Shown here in pieces: positions 34,356 to 44,070 of a stretch of DNA of 55,190 nucleotides. The translations under genes were made by a program, and so were the position numbers. The first letter of the stretch is position 1. Each line of letters begins with the position of its first letter. Location of the stretch: assembly GCA_013215945.1 (NCBI GenBank), contig JABSOM010000018.1:1-55190 (forward strand), in the 5' to 3' direction. Source of the DNA: Campylobacteraceae bacterium (GTDB lineage Bacteria > Campylobacterota > Campylobacteria > Campylobacterales > Arcobacteraceae). The notes below the pieces were generated by a model that was given only the letters and a program-made list of their open reading frames with translations, was not told the origin of the DNA and searched no databases.

Positions 34356-35231
34356 ATGAAAGGGATAATTTTAGCCGGAGGCTCAGGAACAAGGCTTTAT
34401 CCAATAACAAAAGGTGTCTCAAAACAGTTATTGCCAATTTATGATAAACCAATGATTTATTACCCCTTATCGGTTTTAATGTTAGCAGGAATTAAAGAAG
34501 TACTTATTATTTCTACTCGTGATGATTTACCAAACTTTGAAAAGCTTTTAGGAAATGGAAAAGATATTGGAATGAATTTTGAATATATAGTTCAACCAAG
34601 TCCAGATGGCTTAGCTCAAGCTTTTATTCTAGGGGAAGAATTTATTGGAGATGATGATGTATGTTTAGTTTTAGGTGATAATATCTTTTATGGACATGGC
34701 CTAACTGCTCTTTTATCACAGTCAATAAAAAATATTAAAGATGAAAATAAAGCTACAGTATTTGGATATTATGTAAAAGATCCAGAACGATATGGAGTTG
34801 CTTCTTTTGATAAAAATGGAAATGTAATTTCTATTGAAGAAAAACCAGAAGTTCCAGCTTCTAATTATGCTGTAGTTGGTTTATACTTTTATCCAAATGA
34901 TGTGGTTAATAAAGCCAAGGAAGTAAAACCCTCACACCGAGGAGAATTAGAAATTACTACATTGAATCAAGATTATTTGAAAGAAGAGAGATTAAAAGTA
35001 GAATTAATGGGAAGAGGGTATGCTTGGCTTGATACAGGTACACATGAATCTTTATTAGAAGCTTCAATGTTTATTCAAACAATAGAAAAGAGACAAGGGC
35101 TAAAAGTTGCATGTTTAGAAGAAATTGCCTATGAAATGGCTTATATTTCAAAGGAAAAGTTATTAGAGTTATCAAAACCCTTAATGAAAAATGAATATGG
35201 GCAATATTTATTTAATATTGCAAATAAATAA
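34356..35231 (+). CDS. rmlA: Glucose-1-phosphate thymidylyltransferase
   Basis: 291 aa, full length. N-terminal [13 protein letters not shown]...[12 protein letters not shown] is the nucleotidyltransferase signature, and VLGDNIFYG (about 109-117) and [12 protein letters not shown] (about 225-236) complete RmlA. It makes dTDP-glucose, the first step to dTDP-L-rhamnose. Shine-Dalgarno AAGGA is 6 nt before the ATG. First of the rmlACDB cluster. Confidence 0.96.
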   Translation: MKGIILAGGSGTRLYPITKGVSKQLLPIYDKPMIYYPLSVLMLAGIKEVLIISTRDDLPNFEKLLGNGKDIGMNFEYIVQPSPDGLAQAFILGEEFIGDDDVCLVLGDNIFYGHGLTALLSQSIKNIKDENKATVFGYYVKDPERYGVASFDKNGNVISIEEKPEVPASNYAVVGLYFYPNDVVNKAKEVKPSHRGELEITTLNQDYLKEERLKVELMGRGYAWLDTGTHESLLEASMFIQTIEKRQGLKVACLEEIAYEMAYISKEKLLELSKPLMKNEYGQYLFNIANK

Positions 35232-35242
35232 AAAGATATAAA

Positions 35243-35824
35243 ATGAATTTTATAAGAACAGATATAAAAGATGTAATAATTATTGAACCTCAAGTTCACG
35301 GTGATGATAGAGGATATTTTGTAGAAACTTTTAGACAGGATAAATTAGATGACTTCTTGGGCTACAATATTAACTTTTGTCAAGACAATGAATCAAAATC
35401 TTCAAAAGGAGTTCTTCGAGGTTTACATTACCAGTTAGCTCCTCATGCACAAACTAAACTTGTACGTGTAATTCAAGGTAGAGTTTTAGATGTAGCAGTA
35501 GATATTAGAAAAAACTCTCCAACATATGGTACTCATATAGCAGTAGAATTATCAGCAAGTAATAAAAAACAATTACTTGTTCCTCGTGGTTTTGCCCATG
35601 GTTTTTTGGTACTTGAAGACGATACTGTGTTTGCATATAAAGTTGATAATTATTATTCACCCCAGTGCGATAGAGGAATTGCCTTTGATGATAAAGATTT
35701 AAAGATTGATTGGAAAATTGATATAAAAGATTTAAAGTTATCAGAAAAAGATAAAGTTCAAAAAAATTTAAAAGATGTTGATGGCAAAGATGTTTTTGAT
35801 TATAAAGTAGATTATTATGCCTAA
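35243..35824 (+). CDS. rmlC: dTDP-4-dehydrorhamnose 3,5-epimerase
   Basis: 193 aa cupin enzyme. RGYFVETFR, GVLRGLHYQ (catalytic His) and VPRGFAHGFLVLED are the RmlC landmarks. It epimerises C3 and C5 of the dTDP-4-keto-6-deoxy sugar. The last 8 bases overlap the rmlD start. Confidence 0.95.
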   Translation: MNFIRTDIKDVIIIEPQVHGDDRGYFVETFRQDKLDDFLGYNINFCQDNESKSSKGVLRGLHYQLAPHAQTKLVRVIQGRVLDVAVDIRKNSPTYGTHIAVELSASNKKQLLVPRGFAHGFLVLEDDTVFAYKVDNYYSPQCDRGIAFDDKDLKIDWKIDIKDLKLSEKDKVQKNLKDVDGKDVFDYKVDYYA

Positions 35825-36692
35825 AGCTTTAAATGTATTAGTAACTGGAACAAGTGGACAAGTTGGAAGTGAGCTTAAAAAATTATCATTAGAATATCCA
35901 TATAATTTTTTTTTTACAACAAAAAAAGATTTAGATATCTCTATTGAAGAAAATATTCAATCTTTTATAAATAAGTGTAGCATTAATGTGATTATTAATT
36001 GTGCTGCTTACACAGCAGTCGATAAAGCAGAAGAAGATGAAGAATTAGCGGATGAAATTAATAGAAAAGCTGTTAAAAAACTAGCAAAACTTTCAAAAGA
36101 GAATAATATTAAATTAATTCATATTTCAACTGATTATGTATTCGATGGTAAAAACTTCAAACCATATACGGAAGAAAATCAAACTAATCCCAAATCAGTT
36201 TATGGTAAAACAAAACTTGAAGGTGAAATTGAAATGATAAAAATAAATCCAGAAAATTCTATTATTATTAGAACTTCTTGGGTTTATTCATCATTTGGTA
36301 ATAATTTTGTTAAAACAATGTTAAAACTTGGTAAATTAAAAGATGAACTAGGTGTTATATTTGATCAAATAGGAACTCCAACTTATGCATATGACTTAGC
36401 AAAAGCTATTTTAGATATATTACCTAATATTAAAAATAAAAAGATAGAAATATATAATTATACAAATGAAGGAGTTTTGTCTTGGTATGACTTCTCAAAA
36501 GAGATTATGCAGATGGCTAAGATTACATGTAAAATTAATCCTATTGAATCCTATGAATATCCAACTCCAGCCAATCGACCTCATTATTCATTATTAAATA
36601 AATCAAAAATAAAAAAAGAATTTAATATTAGCATTCCTTTTTGGAAAGACTCATTATCTAGATGCTTAAAAGTTTTAGGAGAAAGAAAATAA
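35817..36692 (+). CDS. rmlD: dTDP-4-dehydrorhamnose reductase
   Basis: 291 aa short-chain dehydrogenase-type reductase. NAD(P)-binding VTGTSGQVGSEL (about 8-19), ISTDYVFDG (about 102-110) and catalytic Y-x3-K in SVYGKTKLEGE (about 127-137). Final step to dTDP-L-rhamnose. Overlaps rmlC by 8 nt and rmlB by one base. Confidence 0.95.
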   Translation: MPKALNVLVTGTSGQVGSELKKLSLEYPYNFFFTTKKDLDISIEENIQSFINKCSINVIINCAAYTAVDKAEEDEELADEINRKAVKKLAKLSKENNIKLIHISTDYVFDGKNFKPYTEENQTNPKSVYGKTKLEGEIEMIKINPENSIIIRTSWVYSSFGNNFVKTMLKLGKLKDELGVIFDQIGTPTYAYDLAKAILDILPNIKNKKIEIYNYTNEGVLSWYDFSKEIMQMAKITCKINPIESYEYPTPANRPHYSLLNKSKIKKEFNISIPFWKDSLSRCLKVLGERK

Positions 36693-37720
36693 TGTTAGAA
36701 AACAAAAGAAATATTTTATTAACAGGAACAGCTGGTTTTATAGGTTCAAACTTTGTACCATATTTTTTAGAAAAATATCCAGAGTATAATTTAATTAATT
36801 TAGATTTATTAACCTATGCTGGAAATATAGTAAATCTTATAAAATGTGAAACTAATCCCCGATATAAATTTATTAAAGGTGATATCTGTAACAGAGAATT
36901 AGTTGAATTTATATTTTCTGAATACAATATTCAAGGTGTGATTCACTTTGCAGCAGAATCCCATGTAGATAATTCTATTAAAGACCCAGGAGTATTTATC
37001 GAAACCAATGTAAATGGCACATATACTCTTGTTGATGTCGCAAAAAATTATTGGATGAATAACCCTTTTGAGTATAAAGACGATTACAATAATTGTAGAT
37101 TCCATCATATCTCAACAGATGAAGTTTATGGAACATTAAATGAAACAGATTTATTTACTGAATCTACGCCTTATTCTCCAAATTCACCATACTCAGCTTC
37201 AAAAGCAAGTTCTGATATGATAATAAGAGCGTATAGTGAAACCTTTGGATTAAATGCAGTTATTACAAACTGTTCAAATAATTATGGCCCAAAACAACAT
37301 GATGAAAAATTAATTCCTACAATAATAAGAAAAGCTTTAAATAATGAAGCCATTCCTATTTATGGAGATGGTAAAAATATCAGAGATTGGTTATATGTAC
37401 TTGATCATTGTATTGGAATTGATTTGGTGTATCACAAAGGTATTTCCTCCCACACATATAATATTGGAGGAAGAAATGAAAGAACAAATCTTCAAATTGT
37501 AGATAAAATTTGTTCTATACTTGATTCCAAAGTAGCAAAGAAAAATGGAAAATCGTATAAAGAATTAATTACCTTTGTAAAAGACAGAGCTGGACATGAT
37601 AGACGATATGCGATTGATGCAAAAAAAATCGAAGATGAACTTGGGTGGAAAGCAAGTGAGAACTTTGATTCTGGTATTATTAAAACTATTGAGTGGTATT
37701 TGAAAAAATATAAAGTTTAA
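36692..37720 (+). CDS. rmlB: dTDP-glucose 4,6-dehydratase
   Basis: 342 aa from ATG 36692 (TAATG junction with rmlD), preferred because AGGAG precedes it; an in-frame ATG at 36662 would add ten basic residues not expected in the family. Rossmann motif TGTAGFIGSNF, HFAAESHVDNSI and catalytic YSASKASSD are all present. Second step of the rhamnose pathway. Last gene of the rml block; no strong terminator follows. Confidence 0.95.
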   Translation: MLENKRNILLTGTAGFIGSNFVPYFLEKYPEYNLINLDLLTYAGNIVNLIKCETNPRYKFIKGDICNRELVEFIFSEYNIQGVIHFAAESHVDNSIKDPGVFIETNVNGTYTLVDVAKNYWMNNPFEYKDDYNNCRFHHISTDEVYGTLNETDLFTESTPYSPNSPYSASKASSDMIIRAYSETFGLNAVITNCSNNYGPKQHDEKLIPTIIRKALNNEAIPIYGDGKNIRDWLYVLDHCIGIDLVYHKGISSHTYNIGGRNERTNLQIVDKICSILDSKVAKKNGKSYKELITFVKDRAGHDRRYAIDAKKIEDELGWKASENFDSGIIKTIEWYLKKYKV

Positions 37721-37859
37721 ATTGGCAATCCTTTTAATTTTGAGTATTTGTTTTATTGTAAATTTAGCATTAAGAGGTTAGAATAATTTTTTAGCGAAAT
37801 ACTTTTTAAATATTAAATATCTTCAAGTTTGCTACTAATCTACTTATAAAGTTAAAATT

Positions 37860-38591
37860 ATGAAACAAATTATAAATTCAGACTACACATCATTCGTTAC
37901 AAATATAAAAAAATATTTTATTGAAAGCCATTCAAGTATACATAAAGCTAGAAATGAAATTAAAATTGTAGAATACAATTCGAAAAAGTATGTTGTTAAA
38001 TCCTTTAAAGTACCAAATCTTGCAAATAAGATAATATACTCTTTTGTAAAAAAATCAAAAGCTCAGAAATCATATATCAACTCTCTTAAAATAATAAAAT
38101 TTGTTCCTGAACCAATTGCTTTTGTAGAATTTAGAAAGAATGGATTAATACATGACAGTTATTTTATAAGTGAATATTTTGACTATAATTTTACGATAAG
38201 AGATGCTTTAACAAAAGATAATGTAGCAGATAAAGATCTTTTATTTAAAGAGTTTGCAAAGTTCACTTTTAATTTACACGAAAATCAAATTTTACATAAT
38301 GATTATTCTCCAGGAAATATACTAATTAAAAAAATTACGAATACTTTTCTTTTTAAAATTGTAGATATAAATAGAATGTCTTTTTATTCTTTAAGTATAG
38401 ATATGAGAATGAAAAACTTTTCAAAGTTATGGGCAAAAGATAAAGATTTAAAAATAATTGTTGAAGAATATGCAAAAATAGCAAAGATTGATAAAGTAGA
38501 AGCAATTAGAAAAGCAATATATTATTCTCAGAAGCATAAAGATAAAATTAATATGAAAAAAAGACTTAGAGGTGTTCCTGTCGTGGATTAA
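37860..38591 (+). CDS. InaA/WaaP-type lipopolysaccharide kinase
   Basis: 243 aa, small protein-kinase fold. Catalytic loop ILHNDYSPGNILI with D148 and N153, Mg-binding D169 in VDINRM, and candidate ATP-binding Lys in KYVVKSF (K47). Proteins of this type phosphorylate Kdo or heptose in the LPS inner core. Poor Shine-Dalgarno. It is 139 bp from rmlB and its stop overlaps the stop of the convergent GT2 gene in a shared TTAA. Confidence 0.78.
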   Translation: MKQIINSDYTSFVTNIKKYFIESHSSIHKARNEIKIVEYNSKKYVVKSFKVPNLANKIIYSFVKKSKAQKSYINSLKIIKFVPEPIAFVEFRKNGLIHDSYFISEYFDYNFTIRDALTKDNVADKDLLFKEFAKFTFNLHENQILHNDYSPGNILIKKITNTFLFKIVDINRMSFYSLSIDMRMKNFSKLWAKDKDLKIIVEEYAKIAKIDKVEAIRKAIYYSQKHKDKINMKKRLRGVPVVD

Positions 38592-39412
38592 CTAAAATTA
38601 ATTAATCCTTTTTTGCATTTAAAAATATTATTTTTTTGATTATTCTCCATATCTTTTGTTATTCCTCTTTCATAATCTTCTATTTTACGTTTATGATATA
38701 AATGAAATTGATTTGTTATATATTTAGATGATCTTGTTTTATATCCTTTTCCTTTAAATCTCCATTCTATGTCCGTGTCTCCTGCAAATGCCGAATTCCC
38801 TAATCCTTCATCAAAACCATTAATTTCAAACATTGCATCTTTATAACATGAAAAATTACAACCAAGTAAAGAAAGTTCTTTTTTTCTATAGTCTAATATT
38901 TTGTGAATTAAACCAAAAGGTTTAATTAAAAAACCTTGCTCTGTATGTTTTTCACTCTTAGCATCTTTTGCAATATCAAAGTATTTTTTTACAAAAATAT
39001 TTTCTAATTCGCATGAACTTAAAGATTCTTTTCTAAGTAGAGTTGAATATTTTGGGCCTAAATTAACTCTTCTACCTGATATAATAAGCTTTTGGCTTGA
39101 AAGTAAGACATGATTTCTGATAAAATCTTTATATAAAATACAATCCCCATCAATAAAAATCAAGTAATCGCCTGCGGCAATTTTAATTGCATTATTTTGT
39201 GATTTTGATTTTTGAACACCATTGTCTTTTTGATACGTATGTTTTATTTCTAAGCTTTTAACTGTGGATATAAAGGAAACCATTCTAGAATCATTATTAT
39301 CTTCTGCAATAATTACTTCAAAATTTGTATATGATTGTTTTTCCAAACTTTTTAATATTAAACTTAATGCTTCAATATCTTTATAAACTGCGATGATAAT
39401 ACTTACTTTCAC
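38588..39412 (-). CDS. Family 2 glycosyltransferase
   Basis: 274 aa GT-A fold. ISIIIAVYKDIEALSLILKS at the N-terminus, the acidic pair AEDNND near 36-41 and the metal site FIDGDC (about 91-96); FAGDTDIEWRFKGKGYKT near 222-240 is the acceptor-side motif. Sugar and linkage unknown. GTG start right after the stop of the GT4 gene, 9 nt after GGAG. With that gene it forms a minus-strand pair inside an otherwise + strand locus. Confidence 0.85.
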   Translation of the reverse strand: MKVSIIIAVYKDIEALSLILKSLEKQSYTNFEVIIAEDNNDSRMVSFISTVKSLEIKHTYQKDNGVQKSKSQNNAIKIAAGDYLIFIDGDCILYKDFIRNHVLLSSQKLIISGRRVNLGPKYSTLLRKESLSSCELENIFVKKYFDIAKDAKSEKHTEQGFLIKPFGLIHKILDYRKKELSLLGCNFSCYKDAMFEINGFDEGLGNSAFAGDTDIEWRFKGKGYKTRSSKYITNQFHLYHKRKIEDYERGITKDMENNQKNNIFKCKKGLINFS

Positions 39413-40516
39413 TTATATTTTCTCCAGTATTTTGTATATTTCTGCAAATTGTACTAAATCGTTAAATTTTTCTTCTGCTTTTTTTTGACCTTGTTTTGCT
39501 AAAATATTTTTTTCATTTTTGTTGTTATATAAATAATTTATTTTGGCTGTTAAATCCTCAATATCCATACTTTTGAAAAGTAAACCATCTACTTTATCGT
39601 CTATTATTTCAGTAGGTCCACCTTTATTACTTGCTAAAACTGCAATACCTGCTTGCATAGCTTCTATTAAAACTAAACCAAAAGTTTCTTTATTTGTGGC
39701 AAGAACAACTAAATCGCAAATTTGCATAATGTTTTGAACTTCATTGGTAAAACCAGTAAAAACAATTTTATCTTGAAGTTCAAATTTTTTAATATATTCT
39801 TTTAATTCGTTTAAATATTCTTCGCTCATTGCATGTCCAACAATTAATACTTTAATATTAAGCTTATTTGCTCTTAGCTTTTCTATGGCTTCAATTAAAA
39901 GGTATTGTCCCTTTTCTTTTTCAATTCTGCCAAAAATACCTATCGTAAAATTGTTTTCGATAATATATTTTTTGGACAATTCACTGTGTTTTTCTAAGTC
40001 GATTTTATTTATCTTTTCAGCACCAATATACGAACGTATTGTCTTTGGTCTAAATTCATTGGTAATGTACTTAGAAATTTGATCTTTTACTTCATCTGTT
40101 ACAGCAATGATTGTATCAATATTTTTGTAGAGAAACTTATGATAAAAATCATTTTTAAAGCGTGTCATTGCCATGTGCCGTGTTTGAACTAACTTGGGTT
40201 TTCTTTTTGATAATAATCTTGATAGTACGGCTAAAGGGATGTCTTTTGTCCAATGTATATGAATAATATCAATTTTATTGTTATCAATAATTTTTGCAAT
40301 TTTTTTTGCTTTAAATAGTACACCCAATGTTGATTTTCTTTCAAAATCATAATATTCAATATTACTACTAGTTAGTCTATCAATAATATCGCTTTTTTTG
40401 TTAACTATCATAGTGACTTTTGTTTTTGAGTTTAAGTATTTAGAGAGTCTATAGAAATAGAGTTCTAGTCCACCTAAATTGGGGGATAAACAAAATTGCA
40501 TTATCCTTTTTTCCAC
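39413..40516 (-). CDS. Family 4 glycosyltransferase
   Basis: 367 aa GT-B enzyme. N-terminal GGLELYFYRLSKYL, HIHWTKD (about 82-88), and C-terminal IGIFGRIEKEKGQYLLIEAI and ETFGLVLIEAMQAG with the E-x7-E nucleotide-sugar motif (about 280-305). It adds a sugar to LPS core or O-chain from an activated donor at the cytoplasmic membrane face. GTG start is 6 nt after AAGGA; the next ATG is too close to a Shine-Dalgarno. It starts 147 bp from the divergent deacetylase gene. Confidence 0.88.
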   Translation of the reverse strand: MEKRIMQFCLSPNLGGLELYFYRLSKYLNSKTKVTMIVNKKSDIIDRLTSSNIEYYDFERKSTLGVLFKAKKIAKIIDNNKIDIIHIHWTKDIPLAVLSRLLSKRKPKLVQTRHMAMTRFKNDFYHKFLYKNIDTIIAVTDEVKDQISKYITNEFRPKTIRSYIGAEKINKIDLEKHSELSKKYIIENNFTIGIFGRIEKEKGQYLLIEAIEKLRANKLNIKVLIVGHAMSEEYLNELKEYIKKFELQDKIVFTGFTNEVQNIMQICDLVVLATNKETFGLVLIEAMQAGIAVLASNKGGPTEIIDDKVDGLLFKSMDIEDLTAKINYLYNNKNEKNILAKQGQKKAEEKFNDLVQFAEIYKILEKI

Positions 40517-40625
40517 ATTAAATCCTTTTTTTCTTATTGAATAAAATTATATTTAAAACATATTAATATAAGGTAAATTCATAGATAGAAGTATTTTTTA
40601 AAACTAAGAATTAGCAATAATTAGC

Positions 40626-40631
40626 TATAAT
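40626..40631 (+). promoter_or_regulatory. -10 box for the deacetylase-waaF operon
   Basis: TTAGCTATAAT, about 30 nt before the GTG at 40663. Confidence 0.55.
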
Positions 40632-40662
40632 CCAAATAAAAAAAGAGATATAAGGGTTCAAA

Positions 40663-41379
40663 GTGTTGATTAGTATTATGTATCACCATATTAATAGTGA
40701 TAGGTGCAGTAATAAACTTGACGTCTTTGATAAGCATCTAAAGTATATTTCAGAAAACTATAAAAGTGCTTTTCCTCTAGATACAATTCAAAAAAATAGC
40801 ATTTGTTTGACATTTGATGATGCTTATGCAGATTTTTATTATTATGTATTCCCTTTGTTAAAAAAGTATAATTTAAAAGCTTTATTGGGTGTTCCAACAA
40901 AGTATATTTTGGATGATACCCAAGAAGAAAAAGAAAAACGTTTAAAATATGAGCACAACGATTTGTTTTTACATTACAAAGATGCAACGTTTTGTACCTA
41001 TAAGGAATTAGAAGAAATGCAGAAAAGTGGATTGGTGCAAATGGCTTCACATTCACATTCTCATAAAAACTTATTGGATGAAAATGTCAATTTAAAAGAA
41101 GAATTACTTTTATCAAAAGAACTCTTGGAGAATAAATTGAATATTAAAGTAGAATCTTTTATCTTTCCTTTTGGAAAATTCAATGATGACATTGCAAAAG
41201 AAACACTAAAGTATTATCCTTATGTATTTAGAATTGGAAATGCAATACAAAAAGATTTTTCTGGTATTAGGAAGATTATTTACCGTATTGATGGGGATAA
41301 TTTAATAGATGAAAAAGATATCTTTAGTGTAAAAAACATGTTAAAGTACAAATGTAAAGCATTTATAAAATCTTTTTAG
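40663..41379 (+). CDS. Polysaccharide deacetylase (NodB family)
   Basis: 238 aa. NodB motifs: CLTFDDAYAD (catalytic D52, D53) and zinc-binding ASHSHSH (H130, H134), plus FIFPFGKFND. It would remove an acetyl group from a sugar in the LPS or a carbohydrate precursor. No signal peptide, so it acts in the cytoplasm, as do related enzymes of LPS loci. GTG start is 6 nt after AAGGG. First gene of a + strand run to 46194. Confidence 0.85.
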   Translation: MLISIMYHHINSDRCSNKLDVFDKHLKYISENYKSAFPLDTIQKNSICLTFDDAYADFYYYVFPLLKKYNLKALLGVPTKYILDDTQEEKEKRLKYEHNDLFLHYKDATFCTYKELEEMQKSGLVQMASHSHSHKNLLDENVNLKEELLLSKELLENKLNIKVESFIFPFGKFNDDIAKETLKYYPYVFRIGNAIQKDFSGIRKIIYRIDGDNLIDEKDIFSVKNMLKYKCKAFIKSF

Positions 41380-41386
41380 GAAAAAA

Positions 41387-42136
41387 ATGAATATATCAGC
41401 AGTAATTATAGTTAAGAATGCAGTACGTACAATTAAGAAGACACTTGAAAGTCTTACTGATTTTGATGATGTCATTGTATATGATAATGGCTCAGATGAT
41501 GGAACCCAAGGTATTGTAAGAGAATTTTCAAATGCCACTTTGATTGAAGGTGATTTTTTTGGTTTTGGACCTACCAAAAATAAAGCAGCCTCATATGCAA
41601 GACATGAGTGGATTTTGATTGTAGATAGTGATGAAGTTGTTGATTTGGAATTAATTAATACCTTGAAAACTAAAAAATTAAATAACAATACTGTATATAT
41701 ATTAAATTTTTTGGCATTTTATAAAAATATTCAAATTAAATATTCGGGATGGAATAATCAAAAAATCAAACGATTGTACAATAAAAGTAAAACTTCTTTT
41801 AATGAAAATCAAGTGCATGAAAATATTATTGATGAAAATTTCAGTACAGTGGAATTAAGCGGAAATATTGAGCACTACAGTTACAGCAGTATAAGTGAGT
41901 TCATAATAAAAGCAGATAGGTACTCAACACTATTTGCAAACGATAATGCTGGAAGAAAAAAATCTTCACCTCTAAAAGCTTTTATGAATGGTATATATTC
42001 TTTTATTAAAACTTATATTTTCAAGCGTGGATTTTTGGATGGTTATCCAGGTCTACTAATCGCATTTTCTCATATGGCAACAAATTTTTATAAATATTTA
42101 AAATTATATGAAAAGAATAAAGAGCTGAAAAAATGA
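41387..42136 (+). CDS. WaaE/KdtX-like family 2 glycosyltransferase
   Basis: 249 aa. ISAVIIVKNAVRTIKKTLES and YDNGSDDGT with the metal motif VDSDEVV (about 82-88), and a C-terminal region (WNNQKIKRLYNK, ENQVHENI) matching WaaE/KdtX-like beta-1,4-glucosyltransferases of the inner core. Overlaps the following GT9 gene by 4 nt (ATGA). Confidence 0.82.
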   Translation: MNISAVIIVKNAVRTIKKTLESLTDFDDVIVYDNGSDDGTQGIVREFSNATLIEGDFFGFGPTKNKAASYARHEWILIVDSDEVVDLELINTLKTKKLNNNTVYILNFLAFYKNIQIKYSGWNNQKIKRLYNKSKTSFNENQVHENIIDENFSTVELSGNIEHYSYSSISEFIIKADRYSTLFANDNAGRKKSSPLKAFMNGIYSFIKTYIFKRGFLDGYPGLLIAFSHMATNFYKYLKLYEKNKELKK

Positions 42137-43104
42137 ATATTTTAGTTACAAGACATGACAAAATAGGCGATTTCATGTTATCTTTACCTATGTTTAAGGT
42201 TTTAAAAACACAAAAAAAAGATATTAAAACCTTTGCTTTGGTATCTAAAATCAATTATTCTTTTGCAAAAGAAATTTCTTTTATTGATGAAGTAATTTTA
42301 TATGATATTAATAATTTACATAAAACACTAAAAGATATAAAAAAAGCAAAAATTGATATAAGTATTTCTGCTTTTATAGATGGCTCTTTAGGATATTTAT
42401 TATTTAAAGCTGGTATTAAAACAAGAATTTCTCCTGCTACAAAATTAGCACAAATCTTTTTTAATAAAAGGTTAAAACAAAAAAGGTCTAAGGTCGAAAA
42501 AAAAGAATTTGAATACAACTTAGATTTGTTGAAAAAATTTGACGATACTTTAGAATTAAAATATGATTATCCTCTTCTAAATGTTGAAAAAAAGACAAAA
42601 GATGACGTTTTAAATACATTTAAAAATGAATATAACATAAAAAGTGAAGAAAAAATTATAGCTTTTCACCCTGGTTTTGGTGGTAGTAGCGATGGGAACT
42701 TAAGTTTCGATGATTATATTAGACTTGCCCAATCCATTTCAAAAATAGAAAATACAAGAATTGTATTTACTTTTGGTCCAGATGATTTAGATTCTTTAGA
42801 ATATATTCACAAAAATATTAAGGTGGATGTGATTTTATATCAATCTTCTTTATCTTTAATGCATTTTTGTGCACTTCTTTCAAACTTTGAAGTTTTTGTT
42901 AGTACTTCAACTGGTCCTATGCATTTAGCAGGTGCTGTGAATATTAAAACACTTTCTTTTTTTGGATCTTCTTTATTTGCAAGTTCAAAACGATGGGCTA
43001 CAATAAGCGAAGAAAAACAACAGCATAACTTCATGCTTTCAAAAGAGTATACTAATAAAAATTATTTAAATATTGAAAATACTTTAAAAAATTTACTTTC
43101 ATAA
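42133..43104 (+). CDS. GT9 heptosyltransferase-family protein
   Basis: 323 aa. N-terminal ILVTRHDKIGDFMLSLPMF and C-terminal STSTGPMHLAGAVNIKTLSFFG (about 258-279) are GT9/WaaF-WaaQ features. The third of four GT9 members in this locus. Probably a heptosyltransferase; acceptor unknown. Confidence 0.87.
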   Translation: MNILVTRHDKIGDFMLSLPMFKVLKTQKKDIKTFALVSKINYSFAKEISFIDEVILYDINNLHKTLKDIKKAKIDISISAFIDGSLGYLLFKAGIKTRISPATKLAQIFFNKRLKQKRSKVEKKEFEYNLDLLKKFDDTLELKYDYPLLNVEKKTKDDVLNTFKNEYNIKSEEKIIAFHPGFGGSSDGNLSFDDYIRLAQSISKIENTRIVFTFGPDDLDSLEYIHKNIKVDVILYQSSLSLMHFCALLSNFEVFVSTSTGPMHLAGAVNIKTLSFFGSSLFASSKRWATISEEKQQHNFMLSKEYTNKNYLNIENTLKNLLS

Positions 43105-43134
43105 AATTGAATGATGATAAAAGAAGATTCTAAG

Positions 43135-44070
43135 ATGAAAATATTTATTGAAATACCTACATGGTTAGGGGATGCTATTATGACAACTCCTGCTATTGAA
43201 AGTATTATTAAGAAGTATCCAAAAGCGCAATTGACACTTTTTGGTTCTTTTGTTTCTACTACAGCTTTAAAAGAACATCCTAATGTTAAAGAAGTGCTTC
43301 TTGATACTAGTAAAAAAGTAGGGAATAGGTTTTTTAATTTGATTAAAATAGCTAGGTCCTTGCCTAAATTTGATTTGGCTATTTCTTTTAGACGTACCTT
43401 TACTTCAAAGTTTTTACTGTTTTTTATAAGTGCTTCTAAAAAGTATTCTTATAAGCGATTAAGTAAAAATGAAATACATCAAACTATTCGCTATAACGAT
43501 TTTATTAACCTAAGTATTCAATCATCTTATGAAACAGGTGACTTAAAACTTTATCAAGATAAGTTTGTATATCCTAAAGAAACTTTGGGTCTTAATCCAG
43601 GTGCTACTTATGGCTCTGCTAAACGTTGGTATCCCCAAGAGTTTGCAAAAATTGCTATTAGATTAGCAAAAGACTTTGATATCGTTATTTTTGGAGGCCC
43701 TGGGGAGACAGAAATCGCTGGTGATATTGCTAAACTATTAGATGAAGCAGGAATTAAAAACTATAATAATCTTGCAGGAAAAACGACTATTCCTGAGCTT
43801 ATAAAAAAAGTGGGAGCTTTAGATTTATTTATTACAAATGATTCTGGGCCTATGCACATAGCAGCTGCTTATAAAGTAAAAACAATTACAATTTTTGGAC
43901 CTACTAAATTCACTGAGACAAATCAGTGGCATAATCCCACAGGAGAAATAATTACAAAACAATTGTCCTGTTCTCCCTGTATGAAAAGAGTTTGTCCTCT
44001 TAAACACCACAATTGTATGAAAGAAATAAAAGCACATGATGTACTTAAAATGTTAGGATATGATGAATAA
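43135..44070 (+). CDS. waaF: LPS heptosyltransferase II
   Basis: 311 aa from ATG 43135; an ATG at 43111 would add eight residues but has no Shine-Dalgarno. Classic WaaF: IEIPTWLGDAIMTTPAIES, LNPGATYGSAKRWYPQEFA, TNDSGPMHIAAAYKVKTI and the C-terminal Cys-containing CSPCMKRVCPLKHHNCMK. It adds the second heptose of the inner core. The next gene starts 11 bases before its end. Confidence 0.92.
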   Translation: MKIFIEIPTWLGDAIMTTPAIESIIKKYPKAQLTLFGSFVSTTALKEHPNVKEVLLDTSKKVGNRFFNLIKIARSLPKFDLAISFRRTFTSKFLLFFISASKKYSYKRLSKNEIHQTIRYNDFINLSIQSSYETGDLKLYQDKFVYPKETLGLNPGATYGSAKRWYPQEFAKIAIRLAKDFDIVIFGGPGETEIAGDIAKLLDEAGIKNYNNLAGKTTIPELIKKVGALDLFITNDSGPMHIAAAYKVKTITIFGPTKFTETNQWHNPTGEIITKQLSCSPCMKRVCPLKHHNCMKEIKAHDVLKMLGYDE

